A stretch of DNA of 14,575 bases from Ramlibacter sp. (GCA_014376915.1 JACMQP010000186.1:1-14575), one strand, 5' to 3'; positions 1 through 7,679 are shown, numbered from the stretch's first letter. The notes: a model not told the origin generated them from the sequence alone. Program-made: numbers and translations.

Positions 1-372
1 ATCCAAGTAATCGGCATGGCCTGGAAACCAGTCAGCCAGCGCGCGCGCCAAGTGGCGGCCCGCTTCGAAATCGCCACCGGCCACTCGGCGGGTAACGCCT
101 TCCATGCTTTGCAGTACGGCGGCATGCTCGTCGGCGTGGCAGTCGCGAGCGGGAAAGTCTGTCTCCTGCATCCACTGGTCCTCGCTGGCGAAATGCTCCC
201 GAGAATGAACATGGACAGCAGCCAACGCTGCAACCACTTGTTCGTCCGGAGCCGCGAGCAGCGCATCAATCAAGACCACAAACTCTTCGTGGATATGGTC
301 GATCGGCCCATAGCCGAGCCGCAAGTCGTCGTGCCAAGAAGCCGGGGGAGGGATGGGAGCGGTGGTTTGCAT
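1..372 (-). CDS. Hemerythrin-like domain protein (C-terminus cut by window edge)
   Basis: The frame is open from an ATG at 372 to the window edge, giving 124 codons without a stop. The translation shows the bacteriohemerythrin di-iron ligand pattern in order: H28 (in DHIHEEF), H60 and E64 (HFASEDQWM), H79 and H83 (HADEH), then H119 and D124 (HADYLD). D124 is the very last codon in the window, so all seven ligands are present and only the last helix end is missing. Bacterial single-domain hemerythrins are usually about 130-150 residues, so perhaps 10-30 residues lie outside. Family members bind O2 reversibly, or sense or buffer O2, iron or NO in the cytoplasm. It lies on the same strand as the catabolic operon, 148 bases past its last gene, and is probably transcribed separately. 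A link to the oxygenase pathway is only a guess. No strong ribosome binding site is visible upstream of the ATG. Confidence 0.85.
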   Translation of the reverse strand, partial: MQTTAPIPPPASWHDDLRLGYGPIDHIHEEFVVLIDALLAAPDEQVVAALAAVHVHSREHFASEDQWMQETDFPARDCHADEHAAVLQSMEGVTRRVAGGDFEAGRHLARALADWFPGHADYLD

Positions 373-520
373 ATTTATCTTGATAGGGGACGTAATGCCA
401 TAGATGCAATCGAGACGATAAGGGCGACTTTCTAAGGGCGACTTTCATGACTTCGAAGTTAAGGTGGGGAATGCTACTTGCGCCTTAGAATCCGTCGGTC
501 CGCGCGACCGGCCACACCCT
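373..520. other. Intergenic gap between aldolase gene and hemerythrin gene
   Basis: These 148 bases hold no convincing gene. They contain a perfect 14-base tandem duplication (419-446) and a small GC-rich inverted repeat, CGGTC-CGCGC-GACCG (496-510), just past the aldolase stop codon. The hairpin has no T-run after it on the minus strand, so it is at best a weak transcript end. The hemerythrin promoter presumably lies in this gap, but no clear -35/-10 pair is visible. Confidence 0.6.
419..446. repeat. Perfect 14-base tandem duplication
   Basis: TAAGGGCGACTTTC occurs twice head to tail (419-432 and 433-446) with no mismatch. It lies 47 bases upstream of the hemerythrin start codon, in a position where it could be a duplicated regulatory element. 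It could equally be a chance slippage product. Confidence 0.9.
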
Positions 521-1546
521 TCAGCTCGCCGCGGCGCGAAGGGCCAGCAGGTCCAGGGCGACATCGACGATCATGTCTTCCTGGCCGCCGACCATTCGGC
601 GCTTGCCCAGTTCCACCAGGATATCGACGGTCGGCAGACCATATTTCTTCGCCGCCGCCTCGGCGTGGAGCAGGAAGCTGCTGTAGACGCCCGCATAGCC
701 AAGTGCCAATGTCTCGCGGTCGACCCGCACCGGTCTGACCTGTAGCGGCCGCACGATGTCATCGGCGGCGTCCATCAGCTGGCGTACGTCGCAGCCGTGG
801 TTCCAGCCCATGCGGTCGGCGGCGGCTATGAAGACTTCCAGCGGAGCATTGCCGGCGCCAGCTCCCATACCGGCCAGACTGGCGTCCACACGGTCGCAGC
901 CTTCGTCCACCGCTACGATACTGTTCGCGACCCCCAGGCTCAGGTTGTGGTGCGCATGCATGCCGGTCAGAGTGGCCGGGTCGAGCAGGTCCTTGAAGGC
1001 ACGGAAACGGTCACGCACGTCGTTCATGCTGAGCGCGCCGCCGGAGTCCACCACGTAGATGCAGGTGGCGCCGTAGCTTTCCATCAGCTTGGCTTGCCGC
1101 GCAAGGTCCAGCGCCGGGGTCATGTGACTCATCATGAGGAAGCCGACCGTGTCCATCCCGAGCTTGCGGGCGTACTCGATGTGTTGACGTGATACGTCAG
1201 CCTCAGTGCAATGGGTTGCCACGCGCACCACCCTGGCGCCGGCGTTGTAAGCGGCCTTCAGGTCATGCACGGTGCCGATACCGGGCAGCAGCAGCGTAGC
1301 CACCTGCGCCCGTTTCACCACCGAGGCCACGGCCTCAATCCATTCGAGGTCAGTATGAGCACCGAAACCGTAGTTGAAGCTGCCGCCCTGCAAGCCGTCG
1401 CCATGTGCGATCTCGATCGAGTCGACGCCTGCGGCATCCAGCGCATGGGCGATCTGCCTCACCTGCGCTACGCTGTACTGGTGGCGGATGGCGTGACTGC
1501 CATCGCGCAGCGTCACGTCGGAGATGTAGATTTTCTTGCCGTTCAT
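521..1546 (-). CDS. dmpG: 4-hydroxy-2-oxovalerate aldolase (DmpG/BphI/MhpE family)
   Basis: Class II, divalent-metal-dependent aldolase that splits 4-hydroxy-2-oxopentanoate into pyruvate and acetaldehyde, the last carbon-carbon cleavage of meta pathways. The 341-residue length matches DmpG/BphI (about 340). The N-terminal strand VTLRDGSH carries the conserved R14, metal ligand D15 and catalytic H18. The other metal ligands are H197 and H199 (GMHAHHN), and Y288 (GVYSSF) matches the tyrosine of the DmpG active site. The ATG follows a clear TAAGGA ribosome site that overlaps the stop of the preceding dehydrogenase gene, 8 bases away. This matches the known physical complex of DmpG with DmpF, in which acetaldehyde is channelled between the two active sites. 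It is the last gene of the minus-strand operon. The family call is firm; substrate chain length (acetaldehyde versus longer aldehydes) cannot be told by eye. Confidence 0.96.
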   Translation of the reverse strand: MNGKKIYISDVTLRDGSHAIRHQYSVAQVRQIAHALDAAGVDSIEIAHGDGLQGGSFNYGFGAHTDLEWIEAVASVVKRAQVATLLLPGIGTVHDLKAAYNAGARVVRVATHCTEADVSRQHIEYARKLGMDTVGFLMMSHMTPALDLARQAKLMESYGATCIYVVDSGGALSMNDVRDRFRAFKDLLDPATLTGMHAHHNLSLGVANSIVAVDEGCDRVDASLAGMGAGAGNAPLEVFIAAADRMGWNHGCDVRQLMDAADDIVRPLQVRPVRVDRETLALGYAGVYSSFLLHAEAAAKKYGLPTVDILVELGKRRMVGGQEDMIVDVALDLLALRAAAS

Positions 1547-1554
1547 GGAAATCC

Positions 1555-2484
1555 TTAGGCCTCAAGGTGGAAGGCGATGCGCTCGGCGGTTTGCAGGGCG
1601 GCGCTCGTCATGATGTCCAGGTTCCCTGCATAGGCGGGTAGATAGTGGGCCGCGCCCTCGACCTCCAGGAAGACCGAGGTCTTCAGGCCGGCCAAGCCGT
1701 GGCCGACGCCGGGGATGTTCAGGCCCTGCACCTGGTCGAACTGCACCTTCTGCTTCAGGCGGTAGCCCGGCACGTAGCGGCGCACAGCCTGGACCATTTC
1801 TTCGATCGAAGCAGCGATCGCCTCTTCGCTGCCGCCCTCGCTCAATGTGTACACGGTGTCGCGCATGATCAGCGGCGGCTCGGCCGGATTCATCACGATG
1901 ATCGCCTTGCCCTTGCTGGCACCGCCCAGCTTTTCGATCGCGCGCGAAGTCGTCTCGGTGAACTCGTCGATGTTCGCACGTGTGCCGGGGCCGGCGCTCT
2001 TGCTCGAAATGCTGGCTACGATCTCGGCATAAGCCACGCGGGCCACGCGGCTGACCGCCGCCACCATCGGGATGGTGGCCTGGCCGCCGCAGGTGACCAT
2101 GTTGACGTTAAGTGCGTTTAGATGAGCATCGCCGTTGACAACAGGAATGCAGTACGGCCCGATCGCCGCCGGCGTCAGGTCGATCATGCGGATGCCGGGC
2201 TTCAGTCCGCGCAGGAAGGCGTCATTGCGCACATGCGCGGCCGCGCTGGTGGCGTCAAACACCAGGTCGATGTCGTCGAATACCGGGAGGCGGGCTAGGC
2301 CCTCCACTCCCTCGGCAGTGGTGGCTACGCCCAGGCGCTGGGCGCGCGCCAGGCCATCCGAGGCGGGGTCGATGCCGACCATAGCGCCCATCTCGACGTG
2401 GTTGCCCTGCCGCAGGATCTTGATCATCAGGTCGGTGCCAATGTTGCCGCTGCCTATGATGGCAGCCTTGAGTTTGCGAGTCAT
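1555..2484 (-). CDS. dmpF: Acetaldehyde dehydrogenase, acylating (DmpF/BphJ/MhpF family)
   Basis: Oxidises acetaldehyde (or propanal) to the acyl-CoA with NAD+ and CoA, after receiving it from the aldolase. The 309 residues match the family length of about 305-316. Visible are the N-terminal Rossmann signature GSGNIGTDL (11-19) and the catalytic cysteine C132 in [12 protein letters not shown]. The C-terminal dimer and aldolase-contact region is complete, so nothing suggests truncation. Its stop is 8 bases before the aldolase ATG, and its ATG is 10 bases past the hydratase stop with a GAAAGA-type ribosome site, so translation of the three genes is probably coupled. The hydratase-dehydrogenase-aldolase order is standard for dmp, bph and mhp clusters. 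With the aldolase it delivers pyruvate and acetyl-CoA to central metabolism. Confidence 0.96.
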   Translation of the reverse strand: MTRKLKAAIIGSGNIGTDLMIKILRQGNHVEMGAMVGIDPASDGLARAQRLGVATTAEGVEGLARLPVFDDIDLVFDATSAAAHVRNDAFLRGLKPGIRMIDLTPAAIGPYCIPVVNGDAHLNALNVNMVTCGGQATIPMVAAVSRVARVAYAEIVASISSKSAGPGTRANIDEFTETTSRAIEKLGGASKGKAIIVMNPAEPPLIMRDTVYTLSEGGSEEAIAASIEEMVQAVRRYVPGYRLKQKVQFDQVQGLNIPGVGHGLAGLKTSVFLEVEGAAHYLPAYAGNLDIMTSAALQTAERIAFHLEA

Positions 2485-2494
2485 GGCGCGTCTT

Positions 2495-3283
2495 TCAGAT
2501 GAAGCGGCAAGAAACGCTGCCCAGGGCGCCGACCGAGGCCTGAACCAGGTCGCCGGCGGCCACAGGGACCATCGGCCCGAGTGCGCCCGACAGGATCACC
2601 TGGCCTTGGCGCAGGCCTTGGCCACGGTCGGCCATGGTGCGGGCCAGCCAGAACGCTGCCCGCAGCGGATGGCCCAGGCAGGCCGCACCACTGCCGGTCG
2701 AGACAGGCTGACCGTTCTTGTCCATCTGCATGCCGAGTGCGCCAAGCGAGAGCGCGCCGATCGGCACCGGCTGGTCGCCCAGTACGTAAAGGCCTGAGGA
2801 GGCGTTGTCGGCCACGGTGTCGACTAAACTGATTTTCCAGTCGGTAATGGCGCTGTCAACGATCTCGATTGCCGGCAGGGCATAGCTCAGGCAAGTCAGG
2901 AATTCGGAGTAGCTCGGGGCGCTGCCCGTGACATCCCGACCGACGACAAAGGCGATCTCGGCCTCTACCTTCGGCTGTAGCAGCATGGCGGTCGGCACGT
3001 CCTGCCCGTTGAGAAATTCCATGTCGTCGAAAAGCACTCCAAAATCGGGTTGGTCCACGCCCAGTTGTTGCTGCACTGCCTTGGAGGTTAGGCCCACCTT
3101 CAGCCCGACGATTCGACGGCCGGATTCCAGTCGTGCGCGAGTGTTTACCTCGGCGACTGCGTAAGCCGCGTCGAGACTGGCGATGCCATGGCTGGTGGAC
3201 ACCGGCGGGATGGTACGGCGGTTGGTCCTGGCTAGCGCCAGCGCCTGTGCTGCTTGCTGGATGGCTTCGGATTGATTGGGCAT
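2495..3283 (-). CDS. dmpE: 2-oxopent-4-enoate hydratase (DmpE/MhpD family)
   Basis: Adds water to 2-hydroxypenta-2,4-dienoate to give 4-hydroxy-2-oxopentanoate, the substrate of the downstream aldolase. At 262 residues it has the family length. The metal ligands seen in MhpD are matched by E107 and E109 (KVEAEIAF) and E140 (AIEIVDS), with the conserved lysine K62 in GLKVGLTS and the [11 protein letters not shown] stretch (78-88). The C-terminal [11 protein letters not shown] (204-214) is also typical. The ATG follows a strong AAGGAGAA site. The same fold includes 4-oxalocrotonate decarboxylase (DmpH); hydratase is preferred because only one such gene is present, it sits directly before the dehydrogenase/aldolase pair, and there is no tautomerase or semialdehyde dehydrogenase to feed a decarboxylase. 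It follows the amidohydrolase gene by 30 bases. Confidence 0.9.
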   Translation of the reverse strand: MPNQSEAIQQAAQALALARTNRRTIPPVSTSHGIASLDAAYAVAEVNTRARLESGRRIVGLKVGLTSKAVQQQLGVDQPDFGVLFDDMEFLNGQDVPTAMLLQPKVEAEIAFVVGRDVTGSAPSYSEFLTCLSYALPAIEIVDSAITDWKISLVDTVADNASSGLYVLGDQPVPIGALSLGALGMQMDKNGQPVSTGSGAACLGHPLRAAFWLARTMADRGQGLRQGQVILSGALGPMVPVAAGDLVQASVGALGSVSCRFI

Positions 3284-3313
3284 GGGGAGTTCTCCTTGGG
3301 TCGTGGACGGGGA

Positions 3314-4348
3314 TCAAGTACTGTCTTGGCCAAGCCAGCGCAGCGCGTTGTCTTGACGTAGGAGCTTGCGGGTAGCGTCATCCAAGTTCAGTTGGTCGAT
3401 GCGATTTGCAGGCTCGCGGTCCATGATGGTGAACGGGTAGTCGGTGCCGGCCAGCACCTGCGTGGTGCCGAAAACCTGCAGAAGGATGCGGATGGTGTCG
3501 GTGTCGTACACCAGGTTGTCGACAAATAGTTGACGAACCAGTTCGCGAGGCGACTGGTCCATTAACTTGCGAACTGGCGGTAACTGCTGCCAACCGTGCT
3601 GCAGGCGCGGCAGCAACATCGCCAGGGAGCCGCCTCCATGGCTAAAGGCAATGCGAAGCTTCGGTAGCCGCGCCAGTGTCCCGGACGTGAGCAGCGAGGC
3701 GGCGGCCAAACCGACTTCGCCGGGAAAGGCCAGCACCTGCTCAAGTAGGGGCGGGCCGACCAGCCGGTCCATGCCCGCAGGGCGCAAGGCATGGACGAAG
3801 ATGGCAGCGCCAAGTGATTGGGCGGCAGCAAAGAAGGGCTCATGGTCGGCGTGACCGAGCGGCTTGCCATTAATATTACTGCCGAGTTCTACACCAGCCA
3901 GCCCCAGTTCCATGCAGCGTTCCAGCTCGCCAATGGCCAGTTCCACATCCTGCAGCGGCACTGCGCCCAAGCCTGTAAAGTGTGCCGGGTCGTCCCTGAC
4001 CATTGCCGATAGTTCCTCATTCATAAAAGAATTGAGCGACAGGGCGTCGTCGGCTGGCAGCCAGTACGACAGCAACTCCGGCATCGGCGATATCACTTGG
4101 TGCGTGACGCCCGTATGCGTCATCTCCAGCAGCCTACGGCCGGCGTCCCAGCTTGAGTCGGGTACGGTACGGTAGACGCGACCATCCAGCATCACGTTGC
4201 GGTCGCAGGCCGCATCGCCCGGCGCCATCGAGGGCCAAGACACGCTTTTGCGCTGGCCCACGTAGGCCGGAAACTGGTGCGGAACCCAGTGAGTGTGGGC
4301 GTCGACCAAGCCGCAATCGCAGCCAGCGCTATTGAGTGAGGCAGTCAC
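3314..4348 (-). CDS. Amidohydrolase-2 family protein, ACMSD-like (probable decarboxylase or LigY-type hydrolase)
   Basis: A 344-residue metal-dependent TIM-barrel enzyme of the amidohydrolase-2 family. All ACMSD-type metal and catalytic positions are present: H18 and H20 (DAHTH), H186 (IFVHALRP), H237 (FSHGGG) and D303 (GTDYPF). The SHGGG and GTDYPF pair is especially like 2-amino-3-carboxymuconate-6-semialdehyde decarboxylase. Relatives in aromatic pathways either remove a carboxylate (ACMSD, 5-carboxyvanillate decarboxylase LigW, gamma-resorcylate decarboxylase) or hydrolyse a ring-cleavage product (LigY). The position between ferredoxin and hydratase puts it after ring opening. Because a separate alpha/beta C-C hydrolase exists in the plus operon, decarboxylation of a carboxylated ring-cleavage product is the better guess. 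The start is a GTG whose GTGA overlaps the ferredoxin stop, implying translational coupling. Exact substrate unknown. Confidence 0.85.
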   Translation of the reverse strand: MTASLNSAGCDCGLVDAHTHWVPHQFPAYVGQRKSVSWPSMAPGDAACDRNVMLDGRVYRTVPDSSWDAGRRLLEMTHTGVTHQVISPMPELLSYWLPADDALSLNSFMNEELSAMVRDDPAHFTGLGAVPLQDVELAIGELERCMELGLAGVELGSNINGKPLGHADHEPFFAAAQSLGAAIFVHALRPAGMDRLVGPPLLEQVLAFPGEVGLAAASLLTSGTLARLPKLRIAFSHGGGSLAMLLPRLQHGWQQLPPVRKLMDQSPRELVRQLFVDNLVYDTDTIRILLQVFGTTQVLAGTDYPFTIMDREPANRIDQLNLDDATRKLLRQDNALRWLGQDST

Positions 4349-4695
4349 GCTTTTAACTCGGTCGACAGCGCTGCGTCCGACAGCATCACTTGGCCGTCCC
4401 GGATCTCCACCGGGTAGGTTCGCAGCGCTTTAGTGCACGGTGGGCCGACGGCCTCGCCAGTGCGCACATCGAAGGTGCCCAAGTGCATCCCGCATTCGAC
4501 GATGTGGCCCTCCAGGCAGCCGTCCTCGGTCAGTGAGGAATTGCCGTGGGTACAGCGGTCGTCGGTGGCATAGACCTTGCCGTCCACCAAGTACACGGCC
4601 ACGCGGCGGCCATCCGGCAGGTCACCGATACCAATACCGCCGTTCGCCAAGCCATCTAGGTCGCACAGGGGAATGAAATGGTTGTTATTTGTCAT
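4345..4695 (-). CDS. Rieske-type [2Fe-2S] ferredoxin
   Basis: A 116-residue electron carrier with one Rieske domain. The cluster motif is C48-T-H50, then 17 residues, then C68-G-M-H71. Length and motif fit the ferredoxins of three-component ring-hydroxylating dioxygenases (BphF, TodB, NahAb). It passes electrons from the reductase encoded just upstream to the oxygenase alpha subunit encoded in the divergent operon. Two in-frame ATGs exist, at 4701 and 4695. The second is preferred because the GAGGA site at 4704-4708 lies 8 bases from it but only 2 bases from the first. The gene begins 11 bases past the reductase stop, and its stop overlaps the amidohydrolase GTG. A role with another partner oxygenase cannot be excluded, but no other oxygenase is present in the window. 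Confidence 0.93.
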   Translation of the reverse strand: MTNNNHFIPLCDLDGLANGGIGIGDLPDGRRVAVYLVDGKVYATDDRCTHGNSSLTEDGCLEGHIVECGMHLGTFDVRTGEAVGPPCTKALRTYPVEIRDGQVMLSDAALSTELKA

Positions 4696-4703
4696 GGTCA
4701 TTG

Positions 4704-4708
4704 TCCTC
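4704..4708 (-). promoter_or_regulatory. Ribosome binding site that decides the ferredoxin start
   Basis: GAGGA on the minus strand lies 8 bases upstream of the ATG at 4695 and only 2 bases upstream of the ATG at 4701. Normal spacing favours the downstream ATG. The site overlaps the TGA of the reductase gene. Confidence 0.65.
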
Positions 4709-5939
4709 AGGCGGCCAGGGCTTGCTGCACCAAGGCGCGGATGTTCGCCGCCGGCGCGCTCAATTGTTCGGGGGTGATGGTGGCGCGCGGCACAATCAGC
4801 TTTTTGAGCTGCCCGAAGTCGCGAGTCGCGTTAAGTGTGGCAACTCCGGTTACGCGCCCACCGCTCCAGTGCACAAGCACGCGGCCTCCTGCGGCGTCTA
4901 CGCGCCAGGCCTGCTGCTCGCCGGTAAGGGCTCCGGCGCACTGCAGCCGGGCGCTGCCCTGGTCGGACCAGAACCACGGCACAGCGTCGTACGCCCTGGC
5001 TTCACTGGGATTGCACCAGCTGGCCGCCAGCGCCTGCGCCTGGCCCTGGGCGTTGGCCCAGGTTTCGATGCGCTCGAAGCGACCGGTCACCGGATTGCGC
5101 TGGCGCGTCACGTCGCCAACCGCGAACACGCCGGGTGCAGTTGTGCGGCACCAGCCATCGACGAACACGCCGTCGTCGCAGGCGATGCCGGCGTGCGCCG
5201 CCAGCTCGTCGTTGGCCCGCACGCCTATACCGACCACCACTAGGCCAGCTGGCACCCGCTGGCCGTCGTCCAGCACCGCCTCTTCAGTGTCTTCGTCGAG
5301 CGAGGTCACTGTGCGACTGAGATGGATTGCTATGCCCTGGCTACGGTGGTGTTCAAGGAGGATATCGGCCATGGCGGCGGGCGCGCTACGGCCCATCAGC
5401 CGCGGCGACATCTCAACCACAGTAGATTGCCGGCCCAGTGCGGCGGCGCTGGCCGCCAGTTCCAGCCCTATCGGACCGCCGCCGATCACCAGTAGGCTGG
5501 CGACGGATTTCAGCGCCTTCCGGATGGCATGGGCATCGTCTAGCGTACGCAACGTAAGCACGCGCGGAAAATTGTCCAGGTGCGCCAGCCGGCGTGGCCG
5601 GGTGCCAGTAGCCAGTACCAGCCGGTCCCAAGGCAGGGTACTGCCGTCATCTAGCCGCAGTTCCCGCCGCTGCGGTTCGATGGCCAGCGTCTTACGCTCG
5701 CGCAGTTGCTTCACATTGGGAGGAAGTTCCGGCGTCAGCCAAATTTGCGATTCGTCACCCGCCAGCTGAAATTGCTTGGATAAAGGCGGCCGATCATACG
5801 GCGGCCAGGGTTCGTCTCCCACCAGCGTCACCTCGCCCGCATAGCCCTGCTGCGCCAGCGAGCAGGCCAAAGTAAAGCCCGCCAATCCGGCACCGACGAT
5901 TACTACATTTTGTCGATCTGCACTCACAAGCGTGCTCAT
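4707..5939 (-). CDS. FAD-dependent ferredoxin reductase of a ring-hydroxylating dioxygenase
   Basis: A 410-residue flavoprotein that takes electrons from NAD(P)H and reduces the Rieske ferredoxin, as BphG, TodA and CymAa do. Visible motifs in order: FAD-binding GAGLAG (16-21), YDRPPLSK (48-55), ATGTRPR (110-116), the NAD-binding GGGPIGLE (153-160), and the second FAD motif VFAVGD (271-276) followed by RIETWANAQGQA. This is the glutathione-reductase-like type, not the plant-type flavin plus [2Fe-2S] reductase of benzoate-type systems. The ATG at 5939 overlaps the dioxygenase stop as ATGA. The frame stays open upstream to 6110, but that extension would run through the dioxygenase C-terminus and precedes the natural N-terminal FAD strand, so it is rejected. 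The ferredoxin gene follows 11 bases downstream. Confidence 0.93.
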   Translation of the reverse strand: MSTLVSADRQNVVIVGAGLAGFTLACSLAQQGYAGEVTLVGDEPWPPYDRPPLSKQFQLAGDESQIWLTPELPPNVKQLRERKTLAIEPQRRELRLDDGSTLPWDRLVLATGTRPRRLAHLDNFPRVLTLRTLDDAHAIRKALKSVASLLVIGGGPIGLELAASAAALGRQSTVVEMSPRLMGRSAPAAMADILLEHHRSQGIAIHLSRTVTSLDEDTEEAVLDDGQRVPAGLVVVGIGVRANDELAAHAGIACDDGVFVDGWCRTTAPGVFAVGDVTRQRNPVTGRFERIETWANAQGQAQALAASWCNPSEARAYDAVPWFWSDQGSARLQCAGALTGEQQAWRVDAAGGRVLVHWSGGRVTGVATLNATRDFGQLKKLIVPRATITPEQLSAPAANIRALVQQALAA

Positions 5940-7003
5940 GCGGTCTGGTAGACGGCAAACACTTTGTTGGAGTTGAAGACGTTGGTCTCGATGAAATTGC
6001 TCCAGTCGAGTTTTGCTCCTAGCTCCTCCATCGCACCTAACATCGGACACCAGTTCAGCAGCTCCTGCTGGCCCGCGGCCTCGAAGTCCTCTGTTCGGGA
6101 GTTGCGCCAACTGGCGTAATCGCCTTCTACCAGCGCGCGGTAAAGGTTGCGGTCAGCCGGGGTGTCTGGGCGCAGGCGCCACGTACTGTCGCACAGGAAG
6201 GCGTGCGACCAGCTAGATGAGGCCACCACGGCCACGCGCCATGGCGAATCGCGAAGGATGCGCGCAGTGGCTGCGCCCATGTCCATGCATCGCTTCGGTG
6301 ACGGCCCGGGTGGGTCCAGTTCGATCAGTTTACCGAAATCGGTCATGAAGCCGCGCGCCGAGATCACCTTGCGGCCGTAGCAGTTGATCGGAACGGCAAT
6401 GGTGGGATAGTCCCAGCCCACCCGGTCATAGTCCAGGTACAGAATGGCGTTAGTGAAAGCATGAGCCAAGCTCTCATGGTGAAGCGGCTTGTAGGCATAG
6501 GCCATGTCAAAGTTAGCTTCAATCAGGCCAGTCACCAGGTGCTTGGCAACATCGCGCCGACCGCGCAGGCGGTAGTGCTTGTCTGCGCCCTCCCCCCACG
6601 CGTTAGGTTTGCCGCTCATCATGGAGGATCCCATAGCGTGCCGCCACGGATAGAGGTCCATGTCATCGTAGGCGCAGACGGTGAACGGTGGAATCACGTC
6701 TTCCTTGAAATTCTCGTACTGGTCGTCGCCCCAGATCAGCACCACGTCAGGGTTAAAGTCGTCAAGCGCTTTGCGCACCTTGCGGAACTGTTCCACCAAG
6801 GCAGCGCGATGGTTAGCCGCGGCTGCTACGCCCTGGTCAATGCCCCACTCAGCCTGTGCGGCCGCCGGCCAGTTTTCGGGCGACTTCACGTCGGCCGGTA
6901 TGCCAGGGTCGGCCAGCGTCATGCGAAGGATGGTCGCCATCGCCGGGTCCGGGGAGGAGAGGGGAGGATAGTGGGACAGGCCCAGTCCGAGAATTTCTGC
7001 CAT
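5936..7003 (-). CDS. Class III (LigB/DODA-type) extradiol ring-cleavage dioxygenase
   Basis: A 355-residue protein of the LigB superfamily, whose members open catechol-type rings next to the diol using non-haem Fe(II) and O2. The N-terminus, GLSHYPPL, supplies the first iron ligand H11. NPDVVLIWGDDQYENF (84-99) matches the LigB stretch PDVVILVYNDHASAF, but Q95 stands where LigB has its second iron ligand H61. H267 (WSH) fits the catalytic base H195 of LigB, and E314 (QQELLNW) fits the third ligand E242. No LigA-like small subunit gene is nearby, so it is probably a single-subunit type. An AGAGGC ribosome site precedes the ATG. It follows the marR gene by 45 bases and overlaps the reductase gene by four bases. 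Family assignment is firm; whether Q95 is normal for this subfamily or weakens iron binding cannot be settled here. Substrate unknown, presumably a catechol that may carry a carboxylate. Confidence 0.88.
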   Translation of the reverse strand: MAEILGLGLSHYPPLSSPDPAMATILRMTLADPGIPADVKSPENWPAAAQAEWGIDQGVAAAANHRAALVEQFRKVRKALDDFNPDVVLIWGDDQYENFKEDVIPPFTVCAYDDMDLYPWRHAMGSSMMSGKPNAWGEGADKHYRLRGRRDVAKHLVTGLIEANFDMAYAYKPLHHESLAHAFTNAILYLDYDRVGWDYPTIAVPINCYGRKVISARGFMTDFGKLIELDPPGPSPKRCMDMGAATARILRDSPWRVAVVASSSWSHAFLCDSTWRLRPDTPADRNLYRALVEGDYASWRNSRTEDFEAAGQQELLNWCPMLGAMEELGAKLDWSNFIETNVFNSNKVFAVYQTA

Positions 7004-7048
7004 TGATGCCTCTAAGCGTTACAGGTTAGTACTGTGGCGGCGCCAAGG

Positions 7049-7654
7049 TCAGGCCGCGCGGGATTTTTTCTCACTCTTGTCTGCGGCGCGTCCGCGTGCC
7101 TGCTCGTCTTCGATGGAGACGAGCAGTTCCCTGAGCAGACTGACCAGCAGGATTCGCTTCTCACGCGAAAGCCCGTACATCAGCCGCTCCAGCCGCCGCC
7201 AGTGGTTTGGCAGATGCACAGCCAGGAATTCTTTCCCCGCCGGCGTCAGCACGGCCAGCACCGAGCGCTGATCGATCGCGTTGAGTTCGCGTTTTACTAG
7301 AGCGCGTTCAATCAAGCTGTTGATGTTGCCCGACAGGTTTGTCGGCTTCACCACAAGCATGCCCGCCAGGGCGCCCATGGTAGTGGGCTGGCCAGTGCGC
7401 TGCAGCACAGTGAGGATGTTGAATTGCAGCGGCGACAGGCCGATGCCAGCTACTTCTTCGGCCTGGTCGCGGTCAAGTACCGCAAATGCACGGTACAGCC
7501 CTAGCAGCACCCAGAGGGCCGTACCGTCCAGCGCCTTGTCAAGGGCAGCAGCCACCATAACCTGATCGCTCAGATTGGGCAACGGCGCATCCTCAGGAGT
7601 GGCAGTCGCGGCCTCTGCTTCATCAAATTGTGTCGATTGATTAGTTTTTTTCAC
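7049..7654 (-). CDS. MarR-family transcriptional regulator
   Basis: A 201-residue regulator, longer than typical MarR proteins (about 140-160) because of a roughly 30-residue acidic N-terminal leader and a basic C-terminal tail. The winged-helix core runs from about 70 to 145, with the recognition-helix region TTMGALAGMLVVKPTNLSGN (91-110) and the wing around 118-138 (KRELNAIDQRSVLAVLTPAG). MarR proteins bind DNA as dimers and are usually released by phenolic ligands, so control of this pathway by its substrate or an intermediate is likely. The start is a GTG at 7654 lying at the edge of an imperfect inverted repeat (7655-7676), which suggests autoregulation; no good Shine-Dalgarno site is visible. 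It is the first gene of the minus-strand operon, with 45 bases before the dioxygenase gene. A later start, for example inside the leader, would leave the DNA-binding core intact. Confidence 0.9.
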   Translation of the reverse strand: MKKTNQSTQFDEAEAATATPEDAPLPNLSDQVMVAAALDKALDGTALWVLLGLYRAFAVLDRDQAEEVAGIGLSPLQFNILTVLQRTGQPTTMGALAGMLVVKPTNLSGNINSLIERALVKRELNAIDQRSVLAVLTPAGKEFLAVHLPNHWRRLERLMYGLSREKRILLVSLLRELLVSIEDEQARGRAADKSEKKSRAA

Positions 7655-7676
7655 AATATTTCAATTTCTGAATATT
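7655..7676. promoter_or_regulatory. Candidate MarR operator: imperfect inverted repeat
   Basis: AATATTTCA and CTGAATATT flank four bases, giving near-symmetric outer arms (AATATT at both ends) with an offset of one base in the inner arms. It directly abuts the marR GTG and overlaps the TATAAT at 7674-7679. A dimeric regulator bound here would block the minus-strand promoter, as in other autoregulated marR genes. That function is inference. Confidence 0.4.
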
Positions 7677-7679
7677 ATA
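7674..7679 (-). promoter_or_regulatory. Candidate -10 box for the minus-strand operon
   Basis: The minus strand reads TATAAT exactly, about 20 bases upstream of the marR GTG, which would give a short leader. The expected -35 position 17 bases further up (around 7697-7702) reads ACTCGC, which is poor, so an activator or a weak promoter would have to be assumed. Confidence 0.35.

Noticed and set aside
380..408. Minus-strand TTGCAT, 18 bases, TATCAA as hemerythrin promoter
   Set aside because: Both hexamers match the consensus poorly and the implied transcript start would fall almost on the ATG.
16..435. Plus-strand frame of 139 codons at the left edge
   Set aside because: It lies opposite the hemerythrin gene, whose minus-strand translation carries all seven family ligands; the plus-strand product has no recognisable features.
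496..510. Hairpin CGGTC-CGCGC-GACCG as an intrinsic terminator of the minus-strand operon
   Set aside because: The stem is only five clear base pairs and no T-run follows on the minus strand, so it is not a convincing terminator.
5940..6110. Upstream extension of the ferredoxin reductase frame
   Set aside because: The extra 57 codons lie within the dioxygenase coding region; the ATG at 5939 overlaps the dioxygenase stop as ATGA and directly precedes the N-terminal FAD strand.
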